Positions 8,609-16,732 of a stretch of DNA of 64,000 bases are shown piece after piece. The DNA comes from Candidatus Zymogenaceae bacterium (GTDB lineage Bacteria; Desulfobacterota; Zymogenia; Zymogenales; Zymogenaceae), in NCBI GenBank assembly GCA_016931225.1, contig JAFGFE010000026.1:75499-139498 (forward strand), read 5' to 3'. The notes under the pieces were generated by a model. That model saw only the letters and a program-made list of their open reading frames with translations. It searched no databases and was not told the DNA's origin. The translations under genes were made by a program, and so were the position numbers. The number at the start of each line of letters is the position of its first letter. Position 1 is the stretch's first letter.

Positions 8609-9241
8609 ATGAGTCACATAAAACACACCCGGGGTGTCTTGATTTGTTTTGAGGGCATAGACGGCTCCGGCAAGAGCCTTCAGGCGAAGCGCCTTGCGTC
8701 GTATCTGAAAGACGCAGGTCACGACGTCGTCTCTCTGACGGAGCCGACAAACGGAAAGTGGGGAGGAAAAATTCGCGATCAGGCGAATCGGGGCGTCCGG
8801 GAGGCCCCGGAGGAGGAATATCTCCTGTTCATGCGGGACCGACGGGAAAACGTCGCCGACAACATCATCCCGATTATTGAGAGGGGTGGCGTTGTCGTGC
8901 TGGATCGATACTACTTTTCCACCATCGCCTACCAGGGCGCCCGGGGGCTGGAGATCGAGCGTATCCGGTCGGAAAATGAGGCCTTCGCGCCGACGCCGGA
9001 TCTGCTTCTGTTTCTCGACGTGCCGGTCGCCACGGGTCTTGATCGCATCTCGAAAAACCGCCGCGGCGTCACCGCCTTTGAAACAAGGGGCTATCTCACG
9101 CGTGTCAGGGAGATATTCCTCGATACCGTATCGTCCCTCGAATACGCCGTCGTCATCGACGGGACCCTGCCGCCGGACCAGGTGTTTGAAGCCTGCCTGT
9201 CCGCGGTGCGGCGAAAATTATCCCTTTTCCCCCACGACTGA
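8609..9241 (+). CDS. tmk: Thymidylate kinase
   Basis: Tmk phosphorylates dTMP to dTDP. The 210-residue protein has P-loop F-E-G-I-D-G-S-G-K-S (residues 14-23), the base-binding LDRYYFSTIAYQGARG and P-D-L-L-L-F-L-D-V-P. The second motif is T-E-P-T-N-G-K-W-G-G-K-I-R where common bacterial enzymes have a REPGGT-type sequence, so it belongs to a divergent thymidylate kinase branch. The frame is open back to 8435, but the family starts a few residues before the P-loop, so ATG 8609 is chosen. It is flanked by minus-strand DUF4013 genes on both sides and probably forms a single-gene unit. Confidence 0.85.
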   Translation: MSHIKHTRGVLICFEGIDGSGKSLQAKRLASYLKDAGHDVVSLTEPTNGKWGGKIRDQANRGVREAPEEEYLLFMRDRRENVADNIIPIIERGGVVVLDRYYFSTIAYQGARGLEIERIRSENEAFAPTPDLLLFLDVPVATGLDRISKNRRGVTAFETRGYLTRVREIFLDTVSSLEYAVVIDGTLPPDQVFEACLSAVRRKLSLFPHD

Positions 9242-9400
9242 TACCGACCGCGGTATCCGTGCTCCGTCTTCTATCGAGGTTTTTCCCGCCTTCCATGCTT
9301 ACGGACGACTTTTCATCGCCCATCGAAGGGGCTTTCACGCACGCCCGTGCCGGCCCTTTTTCATTCGCCGCGCACCCGACGCCGGTGACGCTGCGGGTAT

Positions 9401-10069
9401 CTATTCGGCCCCGTCAAAGGCCCCAGCGCACACCGAGCCGAACAGACCGAAATAGAACAGATAGGAGAGATAGAACGTCGATACGATTGAGACAAAAAAT
9501 CCGAGAAGGGGTATCATGCTGCATACCATGATGATAAAAACCATGGCGATTACAATCAGGATCGCGAGGGCGAAATCCCCCATCACCGATGTTATGCGGG
9601 AGATGATCTCTCCCAGGCGAAACGCCTCCCCGAAATTCTCGTCGTTCCTGGCGAACAGGGCCAGGGCCATGGGAGACAGCACCAGCGCCGCGAGGTACAA
9701 GAGCCCCCCCAAAAGAAAGAGGAATAATCCGATGACCACCAGCTGCTCGACGGCGGTACCCTCCTCATACAGGAAAAACGATACGATCCACAGCGCCCCC
9801 GCGGAGAATATCAACAGCATCGGGATAAAAAAGTAACAGAGGACAACGACGAACACCTTAAAACCGTTTACGAAGAGATCCCGCCAGTCGTCCCATTCCG
9901 GCATATACAGCTCTTCTTTTCTTAACGCCGCCTTGAATATCTGGTAGGCGTACCCTATCGCGAAGAAGTTGACGATCGGAACCAGGGACAGGGCGATGCC
10001 GATGAGAATCTTCAACGCCCACTGCTCGTCCTTGAACGGATACGTTATCACCTTTTGCAGCTCGATCAT
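9401..10069 (-). CDS. DUF4013 membrane protein, paralog 2
   Basis: A 222-residue membrane protein with the same plan as paralog 1: Y-P-F-K-D-E-Q-W-A-L-K-I-L-I-G, then V-P-I-V-N-F-F-A-I-G-Y-A-Y-Q-I-F-K, and MPEWDDWRDLFVNGFKV before about five transmembrane helices. It is clearly closer to paralog 3 (shared D-E-Q-W and L-F-V-N-G-F-K-V) than to paralog 1, pointing to a recent tandem duplication. GGAGA lies just upstream of the ATG at 10069. Function unknown. Its upstream neighbour on the same strand is a decayed synthetase fragment. Confidence 0.8.
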   Translation of the reverse strand: MIELQKVITYPFKDEQWALKILIGIALSLVPIVNFFAIGYAYQIFKAALRKEELYMPEWDDWRDLFVNGFKVFVVVLCYFFIPMLLIFSAGALWIVSFFLYEEGTAVEQLVVIGLFLFLLGGLLYLAALVLSPMALALFARNDENFGEAFRLGEIISRITSVMGDFALAILIVIAMVFIIMVCSMIPLLGFFVSIVSTFYLSYLFYFGLFGSVCAGAFDGAE

Positions 10070-10192
10070 AGACTGTCTCCTTAACGCTCTGTTTTTACGG
10101 GTGTTATTCTTTCAGCCGTCCCTCTCGTTTTTCCGGGGTGGTACGGTTCCCCGGCAAAAAGGAGGGTCCGCGTCGATACGCACCGCCCGCTT

Positions 10193-10380
10193 TCAGCCGA
10201 TCTCAAAATCCCGATGCCGGAACATCTCCCGCAGGAGTTCTTTCAATACACCCCCTTTATCTTTTTTTGAAATCGCCTCAAACGTCTCAAGAATCCGAGA
10301 GGGGATTACACCCGGTGATTTTCAATTCCAGAAACCCCTTCAATGCCTATCTCTCAGACGGCTCAGTGTCATTCGATCCA
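10193..10380 (-). pseudogene. Decayed C-terminal fragment of an acyl-CoA synthetase
   Basis: The minus strand here encodes the end of a paralog of the synthetase at 11192-12736. The last residues, L-K-E-L-L-R-E-M-F-R-H-R-D-F-E-I-G then stop, match K-D-L-L-R-E-M-F-R-H-R-D-F-K-T-G. Upstream, S-R-I-L-E-T-F-E-A matches P-R-I-L-E-V-M-E-E, and traces of F-L-E-x-K-I and T-L-S-R-L-R follow. The match is broken by a one-base frameshift near 10315-10320 and an in-frame stop, with a short insertion near 10340. Nothing homologous was recognised beyond about 10380. It looks like the scar of a tandem duplication of a DUF4013-synthetase pair. Confidence 0.8.
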
Positions 10381-10402
10381 TCACGAATTTGTACATATTA
10401 TG

Positions 10403-11071
10403 CTATAACCATGGTGGCTGAGTAGTTTCTTGCAATATTTCCACATCCTCAAAGATCTCGGCACAGATCGAGCCAAATATGCCGGGACAAACAAGGCATA
10501 TAAGGTAAAACAACGTCATAATGTAAATAATCAATCCGAGGAAGGGAATAATGTTAAATAATAACATAAAAAAGTGTATGGCGAATATAATCAGAAACGC
10601 AATAAAAAAATCTCCCAGCACGTTTCGTATATGATAGACGATTTCCTCCAGCCAAAACGCTTCTTTGAATCTCTCGTCGCTCTTTGCGAAAAAAGTCAGG
10701 GCCATGGATGAACATGCCATCGCCGCGAAATGTAGCAGTCCAGCCAGGAGAATAAAAATCAAGAGGATGATCGCGCTTGCCCCCTCACGCACCAGAATAA
10801 CTGTGACGATCCTGAACACTAATGGAATAAAGAAATAACACAGGATTATGACACATACCTTGAATCCGTTGACGAAGAGATCCTTCCAGTTATCCCACTC
10901 CGGTAAAGAGAGGTCTTCCTTTCTGAGAGCCGTCTTAAATATTCGATAGGCGTAGCCCACCACGAAGAAGTTGACGATCGGCACCAGGAACAGGGCGAAG
11001 CCGATGAGAAGCTTCCGCGGCCACTGCTCGTCGTCAAAAGGATATGTTATCGCCTTTTTCAGATCAATCAC
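10403..11071 (-). CDS. DUF4013 membrane protein, paralog 3
   Basis: A 222-residue membrane protein, closely related to paralog 2: Y-P-F-D-D-E-Q-W-P-R-K-L-L-I-G, V-P-I-V-N-F-F-V-V-G-Y-A-Y-R-I-F-K and LPEWDNWKDLFVNGFKV, then about five helices. The middle of the gene (about 10540-10640) is visibly richer in A and T than its neighbours. It lies 120 bases downstream of the intact acyl-CoA synthetase on the same strand, repeating the synthetase-DUF4013 order inferred for the relic and paralog 2. Its function is unknown; a link to lipid or membrane metabolism is only suggested by the neighbour. Confidence 0.8.
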   Translation of the reverse strand: MIDLKKAITYPFDDEQWPRKLLIGFALFLVPIVNFFVVGYAYRIFKTALRKEDLSLPEWDNWKDLFVNGFKVCVIILCYFFIPLVFRIVTVILVREGASAIILLIFILLAGLLHFAAMACSSMALTFFAKSDERFKEAFWLEEIVYHIRNVLGDFFIAFLIIFAIHFFMLLFNIIPFLGLIIYIMTLFYLICLVCPGIFGSICAEIFEDVEILQETTQPPWL

Positions 11072-11191
11072 AGACGGTCACCTTGATTCGTTTTGTTATG
11101 CGGTATAGTTCGCGTTTTACCGCCCTTATTCCCGGAATGTCCCGATTTCCCGGCGGAACGAGAACTCCCCGGCGACACGCGTGTGTCCCTT

Positions 11192-12736
11192 CTACCCGGT
11201 CTTAAAATCCCGATGCCGGAACATCTCCCGCAGGAGGTCCTTTGACACCTCCCCGGTCTCGCTTCTCGGCAGCTCCTCCATCACCTCCAGGATGCGGGGG
11301 ATCTTATAATCCGCGATTTTTTGCTCCAAGAATTCCCGCAACCGTGAGAGCGTGGGCGGCTCCGGGCCGTCGGCGACGATAACCGCCATGACCGTCTCCC
11401 CCCATTCCGAATGCGGCATGCCGATGACGGCGACGTCTTTAATCCCGGGATGTCCGCCGACCGCGATCTCCACCTCCCGGGCGTAGACATTCTCGCCGCC
11501 GGTGATGATGAGGTCCTTCTTTCGGCCGACCAGGGTAACGCATCCGTCCGAATCCATCACGCCCACATCTCCGGTAAACAGCCATCCGTCCCTGATGATC
11601 TCCTTCGTTGCATCGGGATCCTTGTAGTACCCGGTCATGATCGTCTCGCCCCTGAGGGCCAGCTCCCCGGCAACGCCCGGCCTCGTGATGGTTTCGCCCC
11701 CCTCGTCTGTGAGCTTCCACTCCATGTTCACCGCGTACATGCCGCCGGAGCCGGCCTTCTGGACCTGTCTGTCCGGCGGCAGGGCAACGCCCCCGGGCCC
11801 CCCCTCTATCAGGCCGCACAGGCATACGAAATCGGTCCGTCCGAACTTCTTGAGCATCTCCCGGACCTTTTCCGCGCTCATGGGGGCCGCCCCGTACGCG
11901 AACCGGCGGATAGACGACAGGTCGTATGCTTCGAACTCCTCTTCGTTCATCAGCATCGAATACATCACCGGCGGCCCGAATACCTGTGTGATCCTCTCTT
12001 TCTCCATTAGAAGAAGGACGTCCTTGTACGGCGGCATGTTCCGCCTGATCACATGGGTCGCCCCAACGTAGGTGCCGGGATTGAGATACAGGTTCAACTG
12101 CGCCCCGTGAAAGAGCGGGGCCATGTGGAGGATGATATCGTCGGTGCAGAGCCCCAGCACGCTTAAGGCGCTCGCCGCGAGAACCATCTGGCTGTGATGG
12201 GTGAACACGGCCCCCCGGGGCGTGCCGTCGAAAGCGGCGGTATAGAGTATCTCCGACAGGTCGTCCTCATCCACCGAAACGGCCGGCTCCTCCGGCGATC
12301 CCTCCCTGAGCATGCTCTGGAGCGGATCGTAGCGGGCGAAGCGTCCCGGCCCCGAGGAATAATACTGCGTGATGCTCACCAGGTTCGGCTCCAGTTCCCG
12401 AACGATCGGCTCAAAGCCGTCGTCGAACACCAAAGCCACGGCGTCGCTGTGCGTGAAGATGTATTCGGCCTCCGGTTTCGCCAGCCGATAGTTCACCGGC
12501 ACCGCAACCCCGCCCGCCTTGACCACGGCGTAAAACGCGATGACAAAGAGGTCCGAATTCTCCATCCAGAGCAGTGCCGTGTCCCCCTTTGTGAATCCCG
12601 CATCGATCAGGGTATTCGCGAACCGGTTTACCAGGTCGTTGACCTGATACCACGTATACCGCTCCTGCTCGAAGATCAACGCCTCCTTGTCGGGCAGCAT
12701 CCCGGCGTTGCGCGTCACCAGTGCTCCGAGGTTCAT
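11192..12736 (-). CDS. AMP-forming acyl-CoA synthetase (ANL superfamily)
   Basis: A 514-residue adenylate-forming enzyme expected to make acyl-AMP and then an acyl-CoA thioester. It has the hinge motif Y-K-D-P-D-A-T-K-E-I-I-R-D-G-W-L-F-T-G-D-V-G, then L-V-G-R-K-K-D-L-I-I-T-G-G-E-N-V, and a C-terminal A10-like region with catalytic Lys in I-A-D-Y-K-I-P-R. The P-loop motif is unusual: Y-T-A-A-F-D-G-T-P-R-G-A-V-F-T-H replaces the common YTSGTTGxPKG form. AGGAGGGG precedes the ATG at 12736. The substrate is not evident. A decayed second copy of its 3' end lies at 10193-10380. Confidence 0.88.
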   Translation of the reverse strand: MNLGALVTRNAGMLPDKEALIFEQERYTWYQVNDLVNRFANTLIDAGFTKGDTALLWMENSDLFVIAFYAVVKAGGVAVPVNYRLAKPEAEYIFTHSDAVALVFDDGFEPIVRELEPNLVSITQYYSSGPGRFARYDPLQSMLREGSPEEPAVSVDEDDLSEILYTAAFDGTPRGAVFTHHSQMVLAASALSVLGLCTDDIILHMAPLFHGAQLNLYLNPGTYVGATHVIRRNMPPYKDVLLLMEKERITQVFGPPVMYSMLMNEEEFEAYDLSSIRRFAYGAAPMSAEKVREMLKKFGRTDFVCLCGLIEGGPGGVALPPDRQVQKAGSGGMYAVNMEWKLTDEGGETITRPGVAGELALRGETIMTGYYKDPDATKEIIRDGWLFTGDVGVMDSDGCVTLVGRKKDLIITGGENVYAREVEIAVGGHPGIKDVAVIGMPHSEWGETVMAVIVADGPEPPTLSRLREFLEQKIADYKIPRILEVMEELPRSETGEVSKDLLREMFRHRDFKTG

Positions 12737-12827
12737 CGAAAATTCCCCTCCTCGACGCCCCGTCCGGTTATCGATCCTTACAAAGGGCCTTCGTCTTCTT
12801 CATGTATCAGATTTCCCCCCACGAGTC

Positions 12828-12866
12828 AAAAAAAATCGGGGACGCGTGTTACGTCACGCGCCCCCG
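12828..12866 (-). terminator. Intrinsic terminator downstream of htrA
   Basis: Read on the minus strand, CGGGGGCGCGTG pairs with CACGCGTCCCCG across a 6-base loop, with one G-U pair, and is followed by a run of eight T. It lies about 85 bases after the htrA stop and before the synthetase gene. Confidence 0.85.
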
Positions 12867-12951
12867 GTATTGAACGCCTCCCAGGACGGTGTGAGGACTC
12901 TTTCGCATCCCCACACGGCCGCCTGAAACGGCGCGGCATAGTGTGTTTTCT

Positions 12952-14430
12952 CTATGTGTTGATGGCGATAAAGATGGTCGTTCCGTTTCTCCAGATCAAG
13001 AACAGATATCTTCCCATCTTCTGGGCTTCTGCCATCTCCCGCGTGAAGTCATCGAGGGAGGTGATCTTCTTATGGTTGATCTCCCGGATCACATCCCCCC
13101 TCAGGATGCCCGCCCGCTCGGCGAAAGATCCGGTTTCCACCTGGGAAACGAGCACGCCGCTGGTATCCGGCAGGCCCAGGTACTGGGAAATCTCCGATGT
13201 GACTTCCTCCACGACGATGCCCACGTCCGCATCGTCCACACCCGGTCCGGTGCCGGGAGTCGACGGCGCCGCGCCTACCATGGTTTCATCGGGCATCTCC
13301 CCGATCAAGACAGAGATGTCCTTCATCACGCCTTCACGGAATACCGTGATGACGGCGCGATCACCCACCGGAGTCATGGCCACAACGGCGGGAAGCTCCT
13401 TCATCTCAGAGATGGTGACCCCGTTGAATTTCAGGATAACATCTCCTTTTTTCAGGCCCGCCTTGTCCGCGGGGCTCCCCGGCTCAATATCGGAAATCAA
13501 CGCGCCGTCGGTTCCGGGCAGTCCGAAGGACTCGGCCAGCTCAGGGGTGATCTCCTGTATGACCACGCCGAGCCATCCCCGCACGACCTTTCCCTTCTTG
13601 AGCTGGGGCAGGAGAGACTTGGCCATATTCACCGGGATGGCGAAACCGATTCCCTGGCCCTGGTTGATGATGGCGGTGTTTATGCCGATCACCTCTCCGT
13701 TGATGTTAAACAGCGGGCCGCCGGAATTTCCCGGGTTGATGGATGCGTCGGTCTGTATGAAGTCGTCATAGGGTCCCGAACCGATCACCCGACCCTTCGC
13801 GCTGACGATTCCCGCCGTCACCGTTTCGGAGAGACCAAAGGGGTTTCCGATGGCGATGACCCACTCACCGACCTCGAGGTCATCTGAATCACCCAGAACG
13901 ACCGTGGGGAGGTTCGTCCCCGCCTCGATCTTTATGAGCGCGAGATCGGTTTTCGGGTCGGTGCCGATGACCGTGGCGGAATAGGTGTCGCCGTTTTCAA
14001 GGGTGACGGTTATCTCCGTTGCGTTTTCAACAACGTGATTGTTGGTCAGGATGTAACCGTCGTTGCTGATGATGAAGCCGGAGCCAAGGCTCTGTGTCTC
14101 GTAGGATTCCGGAAATCCCTCGAAAAAAGGACCGAAGAAGTCATCAAAGGGCGATCCTTCGAAGGGTGAATATCCGGGAGGCATGCCGGTTCCAACGACC
14201 ATCGTGGTGCTGATATTGACAACCGCCGGTTTCAGCTCCTTTGCCAGAACCGTGAAATCCGGCAGTGTGATATAGGGAACACCCTCGCCCGATCCCTCGG
14301 CTTCCCCGAATATGCCGGCCGTCGCCATTCCCGGAGAGATGAGGAGCAGTAATGCAGCGATCCCCAGAGCCAGCGCCTGGAACGCTCGGTGTTTCCTGTT
14401 TCGTGCGATATCATTTCGCATCTGATTCAT
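12952..14430 (-). CDS. degP: Periplasmic serine protease of the Do/HtrA family
   Basis: DegP-type protease and chaperone that degrades misfolded envelope proteins. The 492-residue precursor begins with a signal peptide (basic N terminus, A-L-G-I-A-A-L-L-L-L core, cleavage near residue 39). The trypsin-like domain holds the triad His132 (T-N-N-H-V-V), Asp162 (K-T-D-L-A-L) and Ser236 (N-P-G-N-S-G-G-P). Two PDZ domains follow, about residues 290-380 and 400-485. GGAGG lies before the ATG. It is the third gene after a response regulator and sensor kinase on the same strand, which suggests that this two-component pair controls an envelope-stress response. DegQ or MucD naming is equally possible. 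Confidence 0.92.
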   Translation of the reverse strand: MNQMRNDIARNRKHRAFQALALGIAALLLLISPGMATAGIFGEAEGSGEGVPYITLPDFTVLAKELKPAVVNISTTMVVGTGMPPGYSPFEGSPFDDFFGPFFEGFPESYETQSLGSGFIISNDGYILTNNHVVENATEITVTLENGDTYSATVIGTDPKTDLALIKIEAGTNLPTVVLGDSDDLEVGEWVIAIGNPFGLSETVTAGIVSAKGRVIGSGPYDDFIQTDASINPGNSGGPLFNINGEVIGINTAIINQGQGIGFAIPVNMAKSLLPQLKKGKVVRGWLGVVIQEITPELAESFGLPGTDGALISDIEPGSPADKAGLKKGDVILKFNGVTISEMKELPAVVAMTPVGDRAVITVFREGVMKDISVLIGEMPDETMVGAAPSTPGTGPGVDDADVGIVVEEVTSEISQYLGLPDTSGVLVSQVETGSFAERAGILRGDVIREINHKKITSLDDFTREMAEAQKMGRYLFLIWRNGTTIFIAINT

Positions 14431-14536
14431 ATGTTGGACCTCCAGAGTGGGTATTTATATGAGATTTCTTGTACTTTTATTGTTTCAGTATTATCGGAAA
14501 TTATTAGTCGCTGATTAGAACGATGTTAAAATCTTC

Positions 14537-15961
14537 TTAATCTCCGCTTTCGCCGTCCTCGTATATGGGGAGCGTGACCGTGAACGTGCTCCCTATGCCC
14601 GTGTTGCTTGACACCTCTATGGTTCCGTTATGAGCCTCGGTGATGAAGCGGCATATCGAGAGGCCGAGCCCGGTGCCGCCCTCCGCACGCGATCGATGCT
14701 TATCCACCCGGTAAAATCGATCGAAAATCCGTTTCTGATCGTCTTCCGAAATACCGATGCCGTTGTCCATCACCTTTACCCGCACCGTTTCTTCCTGAAT
14801 TTGGGCGGACAGGTCCACCCGCCCGCCGTCTCTGGTATACTTGATGCCGTTGTCCAGCAGGTTGAGAAAGAGCTGCCTGATTCTGAGGTCGTTCCCGAGA
14901 ATCCGGACTCCGTCCAGGTCCTCCACGTCGAGCACCAGCTCCATCCCCTTCATGTCCGCCAGGACCTTTCCCATGTCGTAGACCTCCCCCAGAACGGCGC
15001 TCAGGGCGATGGGATGCATCTCCATGGGCATCTCCCCCATGTCCGCCCGGGCCAGCACCAGGAGGTCCTCGATGATGTTGCTCATGTGGTTGATCTCCTC
15101 GAGGTTGCTGGTGAGGATTTCCCTGTAGGCGTCCATATCCCTGGCGGAGCGCAGCGCCCACTCGGTTTCCCCCTTGAGGATCGTCAGGGGGGTCCTTAGC
15201 TCGTGGGAGGCGTCGGCGCTGAACTGCATGACCCGGGAGAACGATTTTTCGAGGCGCTCGATCATCTCGTTAAAGGTGCCCGCCAGCTTTCCCAGCTCGT
15301 CCTTGGTGTTTTTCACGGAAATCCGCCGCGACAGATTCATCGCGCTGATTTCCCGGGCGGTCGTGACGATTTCTTTGACCGGATCAAGGGTCGCCTTGGC
15401 CAGGAAATATCCCCCCATGCTGGAAAGGAGCAGTATCAGGGGAACGATGATGAGAAGCGTTCGCAAAAGCCGGGAGAGGGTCTCCTTGACGGACTCCAGG
15501 GACGTCCCGACCTGAACCAGCGTCGCCAGCTCGCCGCCCCTCATGACCGGATAGTTGATCATACGTATCGGGTAGGTATCCAGCCCCATGAGCGTTTCGT
15601 AAAAGGGCTCCCCCTTTTTCGCCAGGCGGACCGTATCTGCGGTGATGGGGAGCTTCGTGGGGAGGCTTCCGTCCGAGTCGTAGTTCAGGTCCCCGGATTT
15701 ATCCATGATCTGGATATAGTTCGCCGACGGCTTGAAACCGAGGAACTCCTCCATGTAATCGGTCAATCCCTCGGGCTCGGTGGTGATCCGGGCGTTGGAG
15801 TCCGCCGTCAGCTCCGCGATGGTGATGAGTTTTTTGTCGATGCTCTCGTACAGGGCCTTGGCGAGAAAGACGTAGAGGAGACACGAAAAGGCGACGAGGG
15901 TTACCATCAGGACAAGGGTATACCACGCAACGAATTTTACGCGTATTGAGGTGAAAACCAT
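14537..15961 (-). CDS. Membrane sensor histidine kinase (CusS/heavy-metal type)
   Basis: A 474-residue sensor kinase. It has an N-terminal membrane helix (about residues 12-35), a periplasmic domain to about 165, a second helix (L-L-I-I-V-P-L-I-L-L-L-S-S-M-G-G-Y), a HAMP domain (about 190-245), phosphoacceptor His253 in S-A-D-A-S-H-E-L-R-T-P-L-T, and ATPase motifs N-G-I-K-Y-T, D-N-G-I-G-I, and G-G-T-G-L-G-L-S-I. This architecture fits the heavy-metal sensor kinase group, but the signal is unknown. It begins three bases after its response regulator gene ends, and htrA follows, so an envelope-stress role is plausible. Confidence 0.9.
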   Translation of the reverse strand: MVFTSIRVKFVAWYTLVLMVTLVAFSCLLYVFLAKALYESIDKKLITIAELTADSNARITTEPEGLTDYMEEFLGFKPSANYIQIMDKSGDLNYDSDGSLPTKLPITADTVRLAKKGEPFYETLMGLDTYPIRMINYPVMRGGELATLVQVGTSLESVKETLSRLLRTLLIIVPLILLLSSMGGYFLAKATLDPVKEIVTTAREISAMNLSRRISVKNTKDELGKLAGTFNEMIERLEKSFSRVMQFSADASHELRTPLTILKGETEWALRSARDMDAYREILTSNLEEINHMSNIIEDLLVLARADMGEMPMEMHPIALSAVLGEVYDMGKVLADMKGMELVLDVEDLDGVRILGNDLRIRQLFLNLLDNGIKYTRDGGRVDLSAQIQEETVRVKVMDNGIGISEDDQKRIFDRFYRVDKHRSRAEGGTGLGLSICRFITEAHNGTIEVSSNTGIGSTFTVTLPIYEDGESGD

Positions 15962-15964
15962 CTC

Positions 15965-16633
15965 CTAACCCTTGATCATATACCCCACACCGCGAACGGT
16001 GTGAAGCAGTTTTTTATCGTGCCCCTTGTCGATCTTGTTTCTGAGATAGCTGATGTATACGTCGATGACGTTGGTGTACGTATCGAACTTTATATTCCAG
16101 ACGTGCTCGGATATCATCGTTCGGGTCAGCACCCGCTCGGGGTTTCGCATGAAGTATTCCAGCAGCGAATATTCCTTGGCGGTCATGGGTATGTCGGAGC
16201 CGGCGCGGGTGACGGTATGGGTGACCGGATCCAGGACCAGGTCGTCCAGCACCAGCTTGAGGCTTTCCTCCGGCTTTCCCCGTCTCAACAGCGCCCGGAT
16301 CCGTGCCAGCAGCTCCTCGAATGCAAAGGGCTTGGTCAGGTAATCGTCGGCCCCCATATCCAGCCCCTTGACCTTGTCCTCCAGCATGTCCTTTGCCGTT
16401 AACAGGATGACGGGCATGGAGTTGTTTTTCTTTCTGATATGCGACAGAACGCTGAGGCCGTCCCGCTTCGGAAGCATGATATCGAGTATGGCGAGATCGT
16501 ATTCATACACATCCACCATGTCCACGCCCTCTTCTCCGTCGGACGCCACGTCCACCGCGTAATGCTCCTCTTCAAGCCCCCTTTTGATGAAAGAGGCCAC
16601 CTTTGCCTCATCTTCCACTACCAGGATTCTCAC
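15965..16633 (-). CDS. OmpR-family response regulator
   Basis: A 222-residue DNA-binding response regulator. The receiver has the acidic pocket V-E-D-E, phosphoacceptor Asp51 in L-A-I-L-D-I-M-L-P and Lys in Y-L-T-K-P-F. The winged-helix domain (about 125-222) includes L-T-A-K-E-Y-S-L-L-E-Y-F type and V-D-V-Y-I-S-Y-L-R-N-K-I-D recognition-helix signatures. It is the first gene of the regulator-kinase-htrA operon. Probable targets are its own operon and other envelope genes, which is inference. No clear binding repeats were identified upstream. Confidence 0.92.
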   Translation of the reverse strand: MRILVVEDEAKVASFIKRGLEEEHYAVDVASDGEEGVDMVDVYEYDLAILDIMLPKRDGLSVLSHIRKKNNSMPVILLTAKDMLEDKVKGLDMGADDYLTKPFAFEELLARIRALLRRGKPEESLKLVLDDLVLDPVTHTVTRAGSDIPMTAKEYSLLEYFMRNPERVLTRTMISEHVWNIKFDTYTNVIDVYISYLRNKIDKGHDKKLLHTVRGVGYMIKG

Positions 16634-16732
16634 CGTTCACTCCTTCGTCCGATAAGACGGTTAGAGATGAAATTGTATGAGTACCGATATGTATCGTATA
16701 ATTTTACCCGAGTGCCGCCCTTTTTTCAAACG

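Noticed and set aside
12194-13771. Long plus-strand open frame antisense to the synthetase and htrA genes
   Set aside because: It crosses two real minus-strand genes, has low-complexity Pro/Arg/Ser composition and no recognisable domain; it is an antisense shadow in GC-rich DNA.
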